Of a DNA stretch of 64,000 nucleotides, positions 1 to 7,126 are shown one piece after another. The DNA comes from Panacagrimonas sp. (GTDB lineage Bacteria; Pseudomonadota; Gammaproteobacteria; Nevskiales; Nevskiaceae): NCBI RefSeq assembly GCF_020697055.1, contig NZ_JAJFBP010000002.1, positions 124,001 through 188,000 on the forward strand, given 5' to 3'. The notes below the pieces were generated by a model that saw nothing but the letters and a program-made list of their open reading frames with translations, ran no database searches and was not told the DNA's origin. The translations under genes were made by a program, and so were the position numbers. Every line of letters starts with the position of its first letter. The stretch's first letter is position 1.

Positions 1-742
1 CCAGCGCTTCGAGCATTCCGGGCTCGACGGTGGGCACGATCGACACCTGCATCAGCAGCTTGATCTCGGCGGGCTGCAGCGGCGCGAGCAGTTCGTGTTC
101 CAGGTACGGACCGACGCCGCCGACCAAGGCCTCGAGCTCGGCCTCCGACGACTCGCCGCACAGCACCGGCCAGCCCTCGGTGAGCTGCCACCACGCATCG
201 GTGCGCGGCGCCTCGAGCTCGTCGGGCTGGATCGCCAGATCCGCCGCACGATGAAATCGCAGCGGCAGCAGCACCGACAACCGATCCACCGGCAGCAGCC
301 AGGCGTTGCGACCGCTCACCAGCGTGCGACGACCCGGCGCGAGCTCCAGCACCACGCGCGCCACCAGCGACTGGATCGCCTTGGTCGGCGGCGCGCCGTC
401 GATATCGACGATCAGCGCCGACGGTCCCGGCAAGCGTCGGCGAAGCTGCGCCAGCACGCGCTCGGCGTCGTCGACCTGCTCGATTCCAAACGTCCCGCCC
501 AGCGATCGCAGCGCCTGCGGCATCGTGCTGTCGTGCTGCAGTCGCCACGTCCGCACCGGCGCGGATTCCGACTCCCAGCGCCGCGCGACCTGCGCGCCGA
601 GCCAGGTCTTGCCGTAGCCGGCGGGCGCCGCGAGCACGACCAGGCCCGGCTGCGCGTCGCCGGCGAGCCGGTCGATCAGCGCGGCGCGCGGAAGAAAGCG
701 CTCGGAGCGCGTCGGCCGCATCGGCGATGGAGGAGTGCGCAT
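1..742 (-). CDS. MalT/LuxR-type ATP-dependent transcriptional regulator, N-terminal part (cut by window edge)
   Basis: The minus strand is open from an ATG at 742 to the left edge, giving 247 codons of the N-terminus only. A Walker A motif, APAGYGKT, lies at about residues 43-50, preceded by a region with a proline/arginine-rich start. A hydrophobic strand ending in Asp (SALIVDID) is a plausible Walker B. This arrangement is that of STAND-type regulators of the MalT family, which usually have about 850-900 residues: an N-terminal ATPase, a TPR-like sensor and a C-terminal LuxR helix-turn-helix. The last two would lie outside the window. A second in-frame ATG at 721 is an alternative start. 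The inducer cannot be told from this fragment. The gene is divergent from the DJ-1-like gene, with 138 bp between them. Confidence 0.8.
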   Translation of the reverse strand, partial: MRTPPSPMRPTRSERFLPRAALIDRLAGDAQPGLVVLAAPAGYGKTWLGAQVARRWESESAPVRTWRLQHDSTMPQALRSLGGTFGIEQVDDAERVLAQLRRRLPGPSALIVDIDGAPPTKAIQSLVARVVLELAPGRRTLVSGRNAWLLPVDRLSVLLPLRFHRAADLAIQPDELEAPRTDAWWQLTEGWPVLCGESSEAELEALVGGVGPYLEHELLAPLQPAEIKLLMQVSIVPTVEPGMLEAL

Positions 743-880
743 CGACCAGAGAATTGCGCCGCGCGCGCAAACGCGTCAATCGGTGGGAGCGCACGCCGCG
801 CGGCCTCCCCCTTTTTGGTGGAGCCTCGTGGCCTGCGCGCTCGCCTAGATTCCGCAGCCCACGTTCCGGAGTCAGACGAG

Positions 881-1561
881 ATGAGCCACAAGGTGCTGCT
901 GGTGACCACATCGCAGAGTCGTCTGGGCGACGACAACACCACCGCGGGCAGCTGGCTCGAGGAACTGGCGGCGCCGTACTACACGCTGCTCGACGCCGGA
1001 TGCACCGTCGATATCGCATCGGTGCGCGGCGGCGAAGCCCCGATCGATGCGGCGAGCGTGGTCGAACCCTGGCTCACCGATCACGGCCGCCGGCTGCTCG
1101 ACGACGCGCGCACGATGAAGCGCCTGCTGACGACGCCCTCGCTGCAGCAGGTGCGCGCCGCGGACTACGACGCGGTGTTCCTGGTCGGCGGCGCGGCGGT
1201 GATGGGCGACTTTCCCCACGATGGGTCGGTCGGCACGTTGCTGCGCGAGGCGCTCGACGGCGGCCGCATCGCCGGCGGCGTCTGCCACGGCGTGGCCGGC
1301 TTTCTCAATCCGGGCGTCGTCTCGAAGATCGCCGGGCGCCGGATGACCTGCATCAGCGATCGCGAAGACGCGCTGGCCGGCTACGACCGCCTGGTGCCGT
1401 TCATGCCCGAATCGCCGCTGCGCGCGGCCGGCGCGATGCTGTCGTTCGCCGCCGAACCGTTCGGATGCCATGCGGTGCGGGACGGCCGTCTGGTCACCGG
1501 TCAGAACCCGGCGTCGGCGGCGCGGTGCGCCACGTTGATCCTCGAAGCGTTGGCGGGGTGA
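881..1561 (+). CDS. DJ-1/PfpI superfamily (type 1 glutamine amidotransferase-like) protein
   Basis: A 226-residue protein of the DJ-1/ThiJ/PfpI superfamily. The nucleophile elbow GGVCHGVAG carries the conserved reactive cysteine, and an upstream segment, VFLVGGAAVMGDFP, matches the family strand and turn before it. Hsp31-like members act as glyoxalases or chaperones, others as amidotransferase-like hydrolases. The SRLGDD...TGSWLEELAAPYY-like N-terminus is nearest to the Hsp31/YhbO-type glyoxalase III branch (inference). The ATG at 881 is chosen because the conserved first strand (HKVLLVTTS) begins directly after it. Any longer reading frame upstream only runs antisense to the regulator. It is a single gene, convergent with the LLM gene 25 bp downstream. 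Confidence 0.8.
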   Translation: MSHKVLLVTTSQSRLGDDNTTAGSWLEELAAPYYTLLDAGCTVDIASVRGGEAPIDAASVVEPWLTDHGRRLLDDARTMKRLLTTPSLQQVRAADYDAVFLVGGAAVMGDFPHDGSVGTLLREALDGGRIAGGVCHGVAGFLNPGVVSKIAGRRMTCISDREDALAGYDRLVPFMPESPLRAAGAMLSFAAEPFGCHAVRDGRLVTGQNPASAARCATLILEALAG

Positions 1562-1586
1562 CGTCGCGGCGGGATGCGCATCCGGA

Positions 1587-2609
1587 TCAGGCGGTCGCGG
1601 CACGCCTGATCGCCATCACCGGCCGGTGCGCCTCGCACAGCGTCGCCGCGCCGGCGCCGCCGACATTGAGGAAGATCACCTCGTCGATCAGCCCCTCATA
1701 GTCCTTCAGCCGGCGCGCGATCTGCGCGGGCGTGCCGACGAAGGCCAGGCGATCGGCCACGGCATCGTCGATCTGCTCCATCGCGGCGGGGATGTTTCCC
1801 TCGGGGACGTGCTTGGCGCATGCGTCGGCCGCCTTGCCGAACCCGTGCTCGCGCAGCAGGAAGTCGTAATACGGATGCGGGATCGGATGATAGAAGCTGC
1901 AGATCGTGGCCTTGATCGCGGCACGCGCACGATCCAGATCTTCGTCGACCGCGACGAGTCCGCCGGCGGGAAACGCAAGCGTCGCCGGATCGCGGCCCGC
2001 CGCGCGCGCCGCCTCGATCGCCAGCGGCCGTACGCGATCGCGGATGTATTCGGGTGACATCAGCACGCCCATCGCGACTCCGTCGGACACCGTCGCGGCG
2101 ACCTTGACCATCTTGGGACTGATCGCCGCCAGCCACACCGGCATCGTCGTGCGGATCGGTGCCACGCGCGGCTCCCAGCGCATCTGGTGGATCTGTCCTT
2201 CGTAGCGCACCGCCCCGCCCAGCGGCGTGCGCACCATCTGCCGCACGATTTCCACGTACTCGCGCATCTTGGTGACGGGCCGCTCGGTCGCCAGGCCCTG
2301 GAAATCGCGGTTGATGTGGACGTTGCCCGGCCCGATGCCGAGCACGAGACGTCCGCCCGAGAGCTCGTCCAGGTCGATCGCGCCCAGGCCGGTGAGAAAC
2401 GGCGAGCGCCCGTAGGCGTTGAGAATGTAGGGGCCGATCGCGATGCGCGTGGTCGCCATCGCGATGGCCGCCAGCGGCACCAAGCCGCTGCGATAGGCCT
2501 CGACCACGTAGACGCCGTGCAGGCCTTCGGCTTCCGCCGCACGCGCGGTCTCGACCATCTGGCTCACCGGCACCCCGCCACCGACCAGCAGAAGACTCTG
2601 GCGAATCAT
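1587..2609 (-). CDS. LLM-class (luciferase-like) flavin/F420-dependent oxidoreductase
   Basis: A 340-residue luciferase-like monooxygenase superfamily protein (TIM barrel, PF00296). Family signs are the early GVYVVEAY strand, TTRIAIGPYILNAYGRSP, the LDELSGGRLVLGIGPGN signature around residue 100, and VWLAAISPKMVKVAATVSDGVAMG near residue 190. Many members of this branch use F420 rather than FMN, and the F420 gene cluster starts 186 bp away on the other strand, which makes F420 the likelier cofactor (inference). The start at 2609 (MIRQSLLL) is where family similarity begins. The frame runs on upstream but there it is antisense to the next gene. The substrate is unknown. Confidence 0.85.
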   Translation of the reverse strand: MIRQSLLLVGGGVPVSQMVETARAAEAEGLHGVYVVEAYRSGLVPLAAIAMATTRIAIGPYILNAYGRSPFLTGLGAIDLDELSGGRLVLGIGPGNVHINRDFQGLATERPVTKMREYVEIVRQMVRTPLGGAVRYEGQIHQMRWEPRVAPIRTTMPVWLAAISPKMVKVAATVSDGVAMGVLMSPEYIRDRVRPLAIEAARAAGRDPATLAFPAGGLVAVDEDLDRARAAIKATICSFYHPIPHPYYDFLLREHGFGKAADACAKHVPEGNIPAAMEQIDDAVADRLAFVGTPAQIARRLKDYEGLIDEVIFLNVGGAGAATLCEAHRPVMAIRRAATA

Positions 2610-2618
2610 CGGAACGCT

Positions 2619-2684
2619 CCGTTCGGATCTGCGCCGGCAGTCTGCCTGCCTCGTCGAGGCCCGTCGTCGAGTTGCTCCGAACGG
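2619..2684. promoter_or_regulatory. Inverted repeat in the divergent LLM/LLM promoter region
   Basis: CCGTTCGGA at 2619-2627 is matched by its exact reverse complement TCCGAACGG at 2676-2684. It sits in the 186-bp gap between two divergent LLM genes, where both promoters must be. It could be a pair of operator half-sites or a hairpin. No -35/-10 pair stands out. Confidence 0.35.
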
Positions 2685-2795
2685 TCGCCATTTCCGCGAT
2701 CCGTGTTCGCCTAGGACGCGCCCGGATAGGCTCGACTGCCCGCAGCCGGGAGACTGGGGTTCGCTCATCGTGCAGAAGTCAGGAGGAGTCACGCC

Positions 2796-3767
2796 ATGGC
2801 ACTGAAGTTGGCCTGTGCATTCGCCACGTCCGAAGCCAGTCATCAGCACGCCCGCATCGCCGAAGAGCTCGGCTATGAACGCGCGTGGTTCTACGACTCC
2901 CCGGCGCTGTATCCCGATGTGTGGGTGCAGCTGTGCCGCGCCGCCGACATCACCAAGCGCATCTCGCTGGGCACCGGCGTGCTGGTGCCGCACCTGCGCC
3001 ATCCGATGACGACGGCCGCGGCGATCGCGACGCTGGTTTCCGCCGCGGGCCAGGATCGCGTGGTGATCGGCATCGGTTCGGGCTTCACGGCGCGCGTGAG
3101 CATGGGTCAGCGTCCGCTGACCTGGAAATACGTCTCCGACTACATGGTCGCGCTGCGCAGCCTGCTGCGCGGCGAGGACGTCGAGTGGGAGGGGGGCATG
3201 ATCCGCATGCTGCAGTGGCCCGGCTACGGCGCGAAGCGTCCGATCGAACTGCCGTTCGTGGTCGCCGCCGGCGGACCCAAGGGCGCGGCCGTCGCCAAGG
3301 AACTCGGCCAGGGCGTGTTCGGCGTGTTCGAACCGCAGCAGGGCTTCGACTGGAGCGTGGTGCTGCTGTTCGGAACGGTGCTGGACGCGGGCGAGTCGGC
3401 CTCGTCCAAGCGCGCGATGGAAGCGGCGGGCCACGGCGGCAGCGTGCTGCTGCACTATTTTCTCGAACACAACATGCTCGACCAGATTCCGGGCGGTGAG
3501 ACCTGGAAGAAGGCCTACGACGACGTGCCGAAGAACAAGAAGCACCTGGCGATGCACGACGGCCATCTGGTCGGCGTCAACGAGGCCGACCGGCCGTACA
3601 TCACCGGCGAACTGCTGGCGCGCAACAACATGTCGCTGAGCGCTTCGGCCTGGCGCGATCGACTCGCCGCGCTCGAAGCCAAGGGCGCAACCGAAGTCGC
3701 CTACCAGCCCGCCGGGCCCGACATCCCGCGTGAACTCGAGGCGTTCGCCAAGATGGTCCGCGGATGA
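2796..3767 (+). CDS. LLM-class F420-dependent oxidoreductase, first gene of the F420 operon
   Basis: A 323-residue luciferase-like protein with the family pattern ISLGTGVLVPHLRHP followed by QDRVVIGIGSGFTAR (about residues 55-105). It is likely a hydride-transfer enzyme using F420 or flavin; the substrate is unknown. A strong ribosome-binding site (AGGAGG) stands 8-9 bases before the ATG. The stop codon overlaps the fgd start in an ATGA, so it is translationally coupled to fgd and heads the operon reaching to cofE. The middle of the protein (FDWSVVLLFGTVLDAGES) is unlike typical F420 reductases and may form a substrate-specific insertion. Confidence 0.83.
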   Translation: MALKLACAFATSEASHQHARIAEELGYERAWFYDSPALYPDVWVQLCRAADITKRISLGTGVLVPHLRHPMTTAAAIATLVSAAGQDRVVIGIGSGFTARVSMGQRPLTWKYVSDYMVALRSLLRGEDVEWEGGMIRMLQWPGYGAKRPIELPFVVAAGGPKGAAVAKELGQGVFGVFEPQQGFDWSVVLLFGTVLDAGESASSKRAMEAAGHGGSVLLHYFLEHNMLDQIPGGETWKKAYDDVPKNKKHLAMHDGHLVGVNEADRPYITGELLARNNMSLSASAWRDRLAALEAKGATEVAYQPAGPDIPRELEAFAKMVRG

Positions 3768-4774
3768 AAGGACTCCGGTTCGGATACAAGGCGTCGGCCG
3801 AGCAGTTCGGCCCGGCGCAGCTGCTCGAGTTCTCGGTGCAGGCCGAGCAGCGCGGCTTCGACTCGGTCTGGATCAGCGATCACTTCCAGCCCTGGCGCCA
3901 CCAGGGCGGCCACGCGCCGTTCTCGCTGGCCTGGTTGGGCGCGCTGGGCGCGCGCACCTCGCGCGTGTTGATCGGCACCAGCGTGCTGACGCCGACGTTC
4001 CGCTATCACCCGTCGATTGTCGCGCAGGCGTTCGCCACGCTAGGCGTGATGTTTCCGGGGCGCGTGGCGCTGGGCATCGGCACCGGCGAATCGCTCAACG
4101 AGGTGCCGTCGAGCGGCATGGCCTGGCCCGAGCAGTCGGAGCGCACCGCGCGCTTCAAGGAATCGATCGACCTGATCCGGCGGCTGTGGCGCGAAGAACA
4201 CCTGTGCTTCGAGGGCAAGTTCTATCGCACGCACAACGCCACGATCTACGACCGGCCGGAACATCCGGTTCCGATCTACATCGCCGGCGCCGGCCCCTAC
4301 ATGGCCAAGCTCGCCGGCGAACAGGCCGACGGATTCATCTGCACCAGCGGCAAGCCGTGGACGCTCTATTCCGAGACGCTGCTGCCCAACGTGCTCGTGG
4401 GCCTGGGCAAGGCCGGGCGCCCCGACGACGGCATCGATCGGATGATCGAGATGAAGCTATCGTTCGACACGGACCGCACGCGCGCGCGCGACGACACGCG
4501 TTTCTGGGCGCCGCTGGCGCTGTCGCCCGAAGAGAAGATGAACGTGGAGGATCCGCGCGAGATGGAGAAACTCGCCGATGCGCTGCCCATCGAGCGTGCC
4601 GCGTCCCGCTGGATCGTCAGCGACGACCCCGACGACGTCGTCGAGAAGGTGCGGCCGTACGTCGACCTGGGTTTCAACCACCTGGTGTTCCATGCGCCCG
4701 GGACCGACCAGGGCCGCTTCCTGAAGCTGTTCCAGGAACGGCTGGCCGAGCCGCTGCGACGGGCCTTTGGCTGA
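3764..4774 (+). CDS. fgd: F420-dependent glucose-6-phosphate dehydrogenase
   Basis: Oxidises glucose-6-phosphate to 6-phosphogluconolactone while reducing F420 to F420H2, in the cytoplasm. At 336 residues it is the same length as mycobacterial Fgd1, and the diagnostic stretches are present: GYKASAEQF, SDHFQPWRHQGGHAPFSL, GTSVLTPTFRY, GIGTGESLNE. The residues I recall as catalytic in Fgd1 keep the same numbers here (Glu13, His40, Trp44, Glu109). The phosphate-binding set (Thr, Lys, Lys, Arg) is present one position earlier, at Thr194, Lys197, Lys258 and Arg282. It overlaps the upstream LLM gene (ATGA) and the downstream lactonase gene by a few bases. The next two genes consume its product, which supports the assignment. 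Orthologues are best known from Actinobacteria. Confidence 0.95.
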   Translation: MKGLRFGYKASAEQFGPAQLLEFSVQAEQRGFDSVWISDHFQPWRHQGGHAPFSLAWLGALGARTSRVLIGTSVLTPTFRYHPSIVAQAFATLGVMFPGRVALGIGTGESLNEVPSSGMAWPEQSERTARFKESIDLIRRLWREEHLCFEGKFYRTHNATIYDRPEHPVPIYIAGAGPYMAKLAGEQADGFICTSGKPWTLYSETLLPNVLVGLGKAGRPDDGIDRMIEMKLSFDTDRTRARDDTRFWAPLALSPEEKMNVEDPREMEKLADALPIERAASRWIVSDDPDDVVEKVRPYVDLGFNHLVFHAPGTDQGRFLKLFQERLAEPLRRAFG

Positions 4775-5480
4775 GATCGTGACCGGGCGCGAGTTCCCCG
4801 ATGCGGCCCACCTCGTGCAGGCGCTCGCCGACGACGTGGCCGCGCAACTGCGGGCGGCTATCGACGCGCGCGGCGGCGCGCTGATCGCGCTGTCGGGCGG
4901 CAGCTCGCCCAAGCCGCTGTTCGCGCGGCTCGCGCAGCAGGCCACTCTGCCGTGGGATCGCGTCACCGTCGCACAGGTGGACGAGCGCTGGCTGCCGGTC
5001 ACGCATGCGGACAGCAACGCGCGCCTGATCTCCGAGCACCTGCTGCAGGGGCCCGCGACCGCGGCGCGGTTCGTTCCGATGAAGAACGAGGCCGACTCGC
5101 CGCAGGCGGGCCAGGCCGCGTGCGAGGCGACGCTGCGCGGACTGCCGCTGCCGTTCGACCTCGTGCTGCTGGGCATGGGCGACGATGGCCACACCGCGTC
5201 GTGGTTCCCGCATGCACCGCGCCTGGCCGACGCGCTGCGCAGCGACGGGCCGCTGTGCATCGCCACCGATGCGCCCTCGCCGCCGCAGGCGCCGTACCCG
5301 CGGATGACGCTGACGCTTGCGGCCGTCGCCTCGGCGCGGCGACGGGTGCTGCTGCTGCAGGGTCGTGGCAAGCTGGAGGTGCTGCGCAAGGCGCAGCAGG
5401 TGGGACCGGTCGACGAGATGCCGATTCGCGCATTGTTGCGTTCCGGATCGCCGTCTCTCGAGATCTGGAGCTCCCCTTGA
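4767..5480 (+). CDS. pgl: 6-phosphogluconolactonase
   Basis: Hydrolyses 6-phosphogluconolactone, the product of the preceding fgd, to 6-phosphogluconate. The 237 residues fit the DevB/Pgl family (glucosamine/galactosamine-6-phosphate isomerase fold). [12 protein letters not shown] near residue 37 is the phosphate loop, VDERW and the [13 protein letters not shown] segment around residue 135 are family signatures. The first possible start is a TTG at 4767 that overlaps the fgd stop by eight bases. A GTG at 4779 just after the overlap is an alternative. The gene lies between fgd and gnd in the same operon, so the pentose phosphate steps are in pathway order. Confidence 0.93.
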   Translation: MAEIVTGREFPDAAHLVQALADDVAAQLRAAIDARGGALIALSGGSSPKPLFARLAQQATLPWDRVTVAQVDERWLPVTHADSNARLISEHLLQGPATAARFVPMKNEADSPQAGQAACEATLRGLPLPFDLVLLGMGDDGHTASWFPHAPRLADALRSDGPLCIATDAPSPPQAPYPRMTLTLAAVASARRRVLLLQGRGKLEVLRKAQQVGPVDEMPIRALLRSGSPSLEIWSSP

Positions 5481-5499
5481 TTCACGGAGAAGGGTCTTG

Positions 5500-6477
5500 A
5501 TGCAGCTGGGCATGGTGGGTCTGGGCCGGATGGGTGCGAACCTGTCGCGGCGCCTGATGCGTGCCGGCCACCAGATCGTGGCGTTCGACCTCGATGCCCG
5601 CGCAGTCGCGGCGCTCGCCGCCGACGGCGCCGTCGGCGTCGCCGACCTCGATGCGCTGGTGGCAAGGCTCTCCGCGCCGCGCGTGGTGTGGCTGATGCTG
5701 CCGCACGGCGCGATCACCGAGGACAACGTCGCGGCGATGGCGTCGCGCCTGCAGCCCGGCGACATCCTGATCGACGGCGGCAACACGCACTTCCACGACG
5801 ACGTGCGCCGTGCCAGCACGCTGGCCGCGCGCGGCATCCGCTATCTCGACGTCGGCACCAGCGGCGGCGTGCACGGCCTCGAGCGCGGCTACTGCCTGAT
5901 GATCGGCGGCGAGCGCGCGGCCTTCGAGCATCTCGATCCGATCTTCAAGGCGCTGGCGCCCGGTCGCGGCGCGATCGAGGCCACCGGCGGTCGCGAAGGC
6001 CGAGATCGTCGCGCCGAAGAGGGATATCTGTACTGCGGTCCCGCCGGGGCCGGCCACTTCGTCAAGATGATCCACAACGGCATCGAGTACGGAATGATGC
6101 AGGCGATCGCCGAGGGCTTCGACATCCTTCGCAACGCCGGCAAGACCAGCCTTCCCGAGGATCGTCGCTACGACTTCGAACTGGCGGACGTCGCGGAGGT
6201 ATGGCGTCGCGGCAGCGTGGTGTCGTCGTGGTTGCTCGATCTCACCGCCGAGGCGCTGGCCGAGAGCCCCGGACTGACCGGCTTCTCCGGCGTGGTGCAG
6301 GACTCCGGCGAAGGTCGCTGGACCGTGCAGGCCGCGATCGACGAAGCCGTGCCGGCCGAAGTGCTGACCGCCGCGCTCTACACGCGCTTTCGTTCGCGCC
6401 AGGACCACACCTTTGCCGAGAAGGTGCTGTCCGCGATGCGTTCGAAGTTCGGCGGCCATGTCGAGAAGAAGGACTAG
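5500..6477 (+). CDS. gnd: 6-phosphogluconate dehydrogenase, decarboxylating, short NAD-type
   Basis: Converts 6-phosphogluconate to ribulose-5-phosphate and CO2. The 325 residues belong to the short bacterial form, not the ~470-residue NADP form. It has the Rossmann motif [13 protein letters not shown] at residues 6-18, an acidic FDLD at the end of the second strand (which favours NAD over NADP), the substrate motif [26 protein letters not shown], and [16 protein letters not shown] with the catalytic Lys. The ATG at 5500 has a GGAGAAGGG ribosome-binding site. It lies 19 bases after pgl and 4 bases before cofC. Its product also feeds ribityl units to riboflavin and deazaflavin synthesis. Confidence 0.93.
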   Translation: MQLGMVGLGRMGANLSRRLMRAGHQIVAFDLDARAVAALAADGAVGVADLDALVARLSAPRVVWLMLPHGAITEDNVAAMASRLQPGDILIDGGNTHFHDDVRRASTLAARGIRYLDVGTSGGVHGLERGYCLMIGGERAAFEHLDPIFKALAPGRGAIEATGGREGRDRRAEEGYLYCGPAGAGHFVKMIHNGIEYGMMQAIAEGFDILRNAGKTSLPEDRRYDFELADVAEVWRRGSVVSSWLLDLTAEALAESPGLTGFSGVVQDSGEGRWTVQAAIDEAVPAEVLTAALYTRFRSRQDHTFAEKVLSAMRSKFGGHVEKKD

Positions 6478-6481
6478 TCCG

Positions 6482-7126
6482 ATGTGGGCCATCGTTCCCC
6501 TCAAGCCGCCGTCGCTCGCCAAATCGCGCCTCGCCGCGGTGCTGACGCCGGAGCAGCGACGCGCGTGGTTCTTCCACATGGCGCGCCGCGCGATCGGGTC
6601 GCTGCGCGCGACACCCGGCATCGAGCAGGTGGCGGTGATCACGCCGGATGCGGAAGTCGCCCGTTTCGCGCAGGCGCTCGGCGCGGTGGTGCTGACCGAG
6701 TCGCACGCCGCCGGAACCGCGCACGCGTTCGCCGACGCGCTGGCGCAGCTGCAAGCACGCGATCCGGGCAGCGTGCTGATGATCGCGGGCGATCTGCCGC
6801 TGATCTCGTCGCAGGCCCTGGAACCGCTGGTCGACGCCGCGGGCCGTCACGACGTCGTGATCGTTCCCGATCGACTGCAGCGCGGCACCAACGCGCTGGC
6901 ATGTTCCCCGATGGATGCAATCCCGCCGTGCTTCGGCGAGGACAGCTGCGCGCGCCACGTCGCCGCGGCGCGCGCGGCGGGACGCACGTTCTGCACGCTG
7001 CAGCTGGAGGCGCTGGCACTCGACATCGACGTTCCCGCGGACATCGAGCAGCTGCGACGCCACCCGGGCGATCTGATCGACGGACTGCCGATGCCGTCGG
7101 CGGTCGATGCGCGGGCCGCGGCATGA
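6482..7126 (+). CDS. cofC: CofC/FbiD-type guanylyltransferase (F420 biosynthesis)
   Basis: A 214-residue member of the CofC/FbiD family, which activates a phosphorylated three-carbon acid (2-phospholactate, phosphoenolpyruvate or 3-phosphoglycerate depending on the organism) with GTP for transfer to Fo by CofD. Visible features are the N-terminal nucleotide-binding VPLKPPSLAKSRLA (residues 5-18), the metal-binding IAGDLPLIS near residue 101, and RGTNALACSP near residue 138. The stop overlaps the next ATG (ATGA). Which acid is used cannot be read from the sequence with confidence. Confidence 0.92.
   Translation: MWAIVPLKPPSLAKSRLAAVLTPEQRRAWFFHMARRAIGSLRATPGIEQVAVITPDAEVARFAQALGAVVLTESHAAGTAHAFADALAQLQARDPGSVLMIAGDLPLISSQALEPLVDAAGRHDVVIVPDRLQRGTNALACSPMDAIPPCFGEDSCARHVAAARAAGRTFCTLQLEALALDIDVPADIEQLRRHPGDLIDGLPMPSAVDARAAA

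Noticed and set aside
95..880. A long N-terminal extension of the DJ-1/PfpI-like protein
   Set aside because: It overlaps, on the opposite strand, the MalT-like regulator with its Walker A motif; the real protein starts at 881.
2610..3566. A 319-residue N-terminal extension of the LLM protein at 1587-2609
   Set aside because: The extension runs antisense to the next LLM gene and has shadow-type composition. Family similarity starts at 2609.
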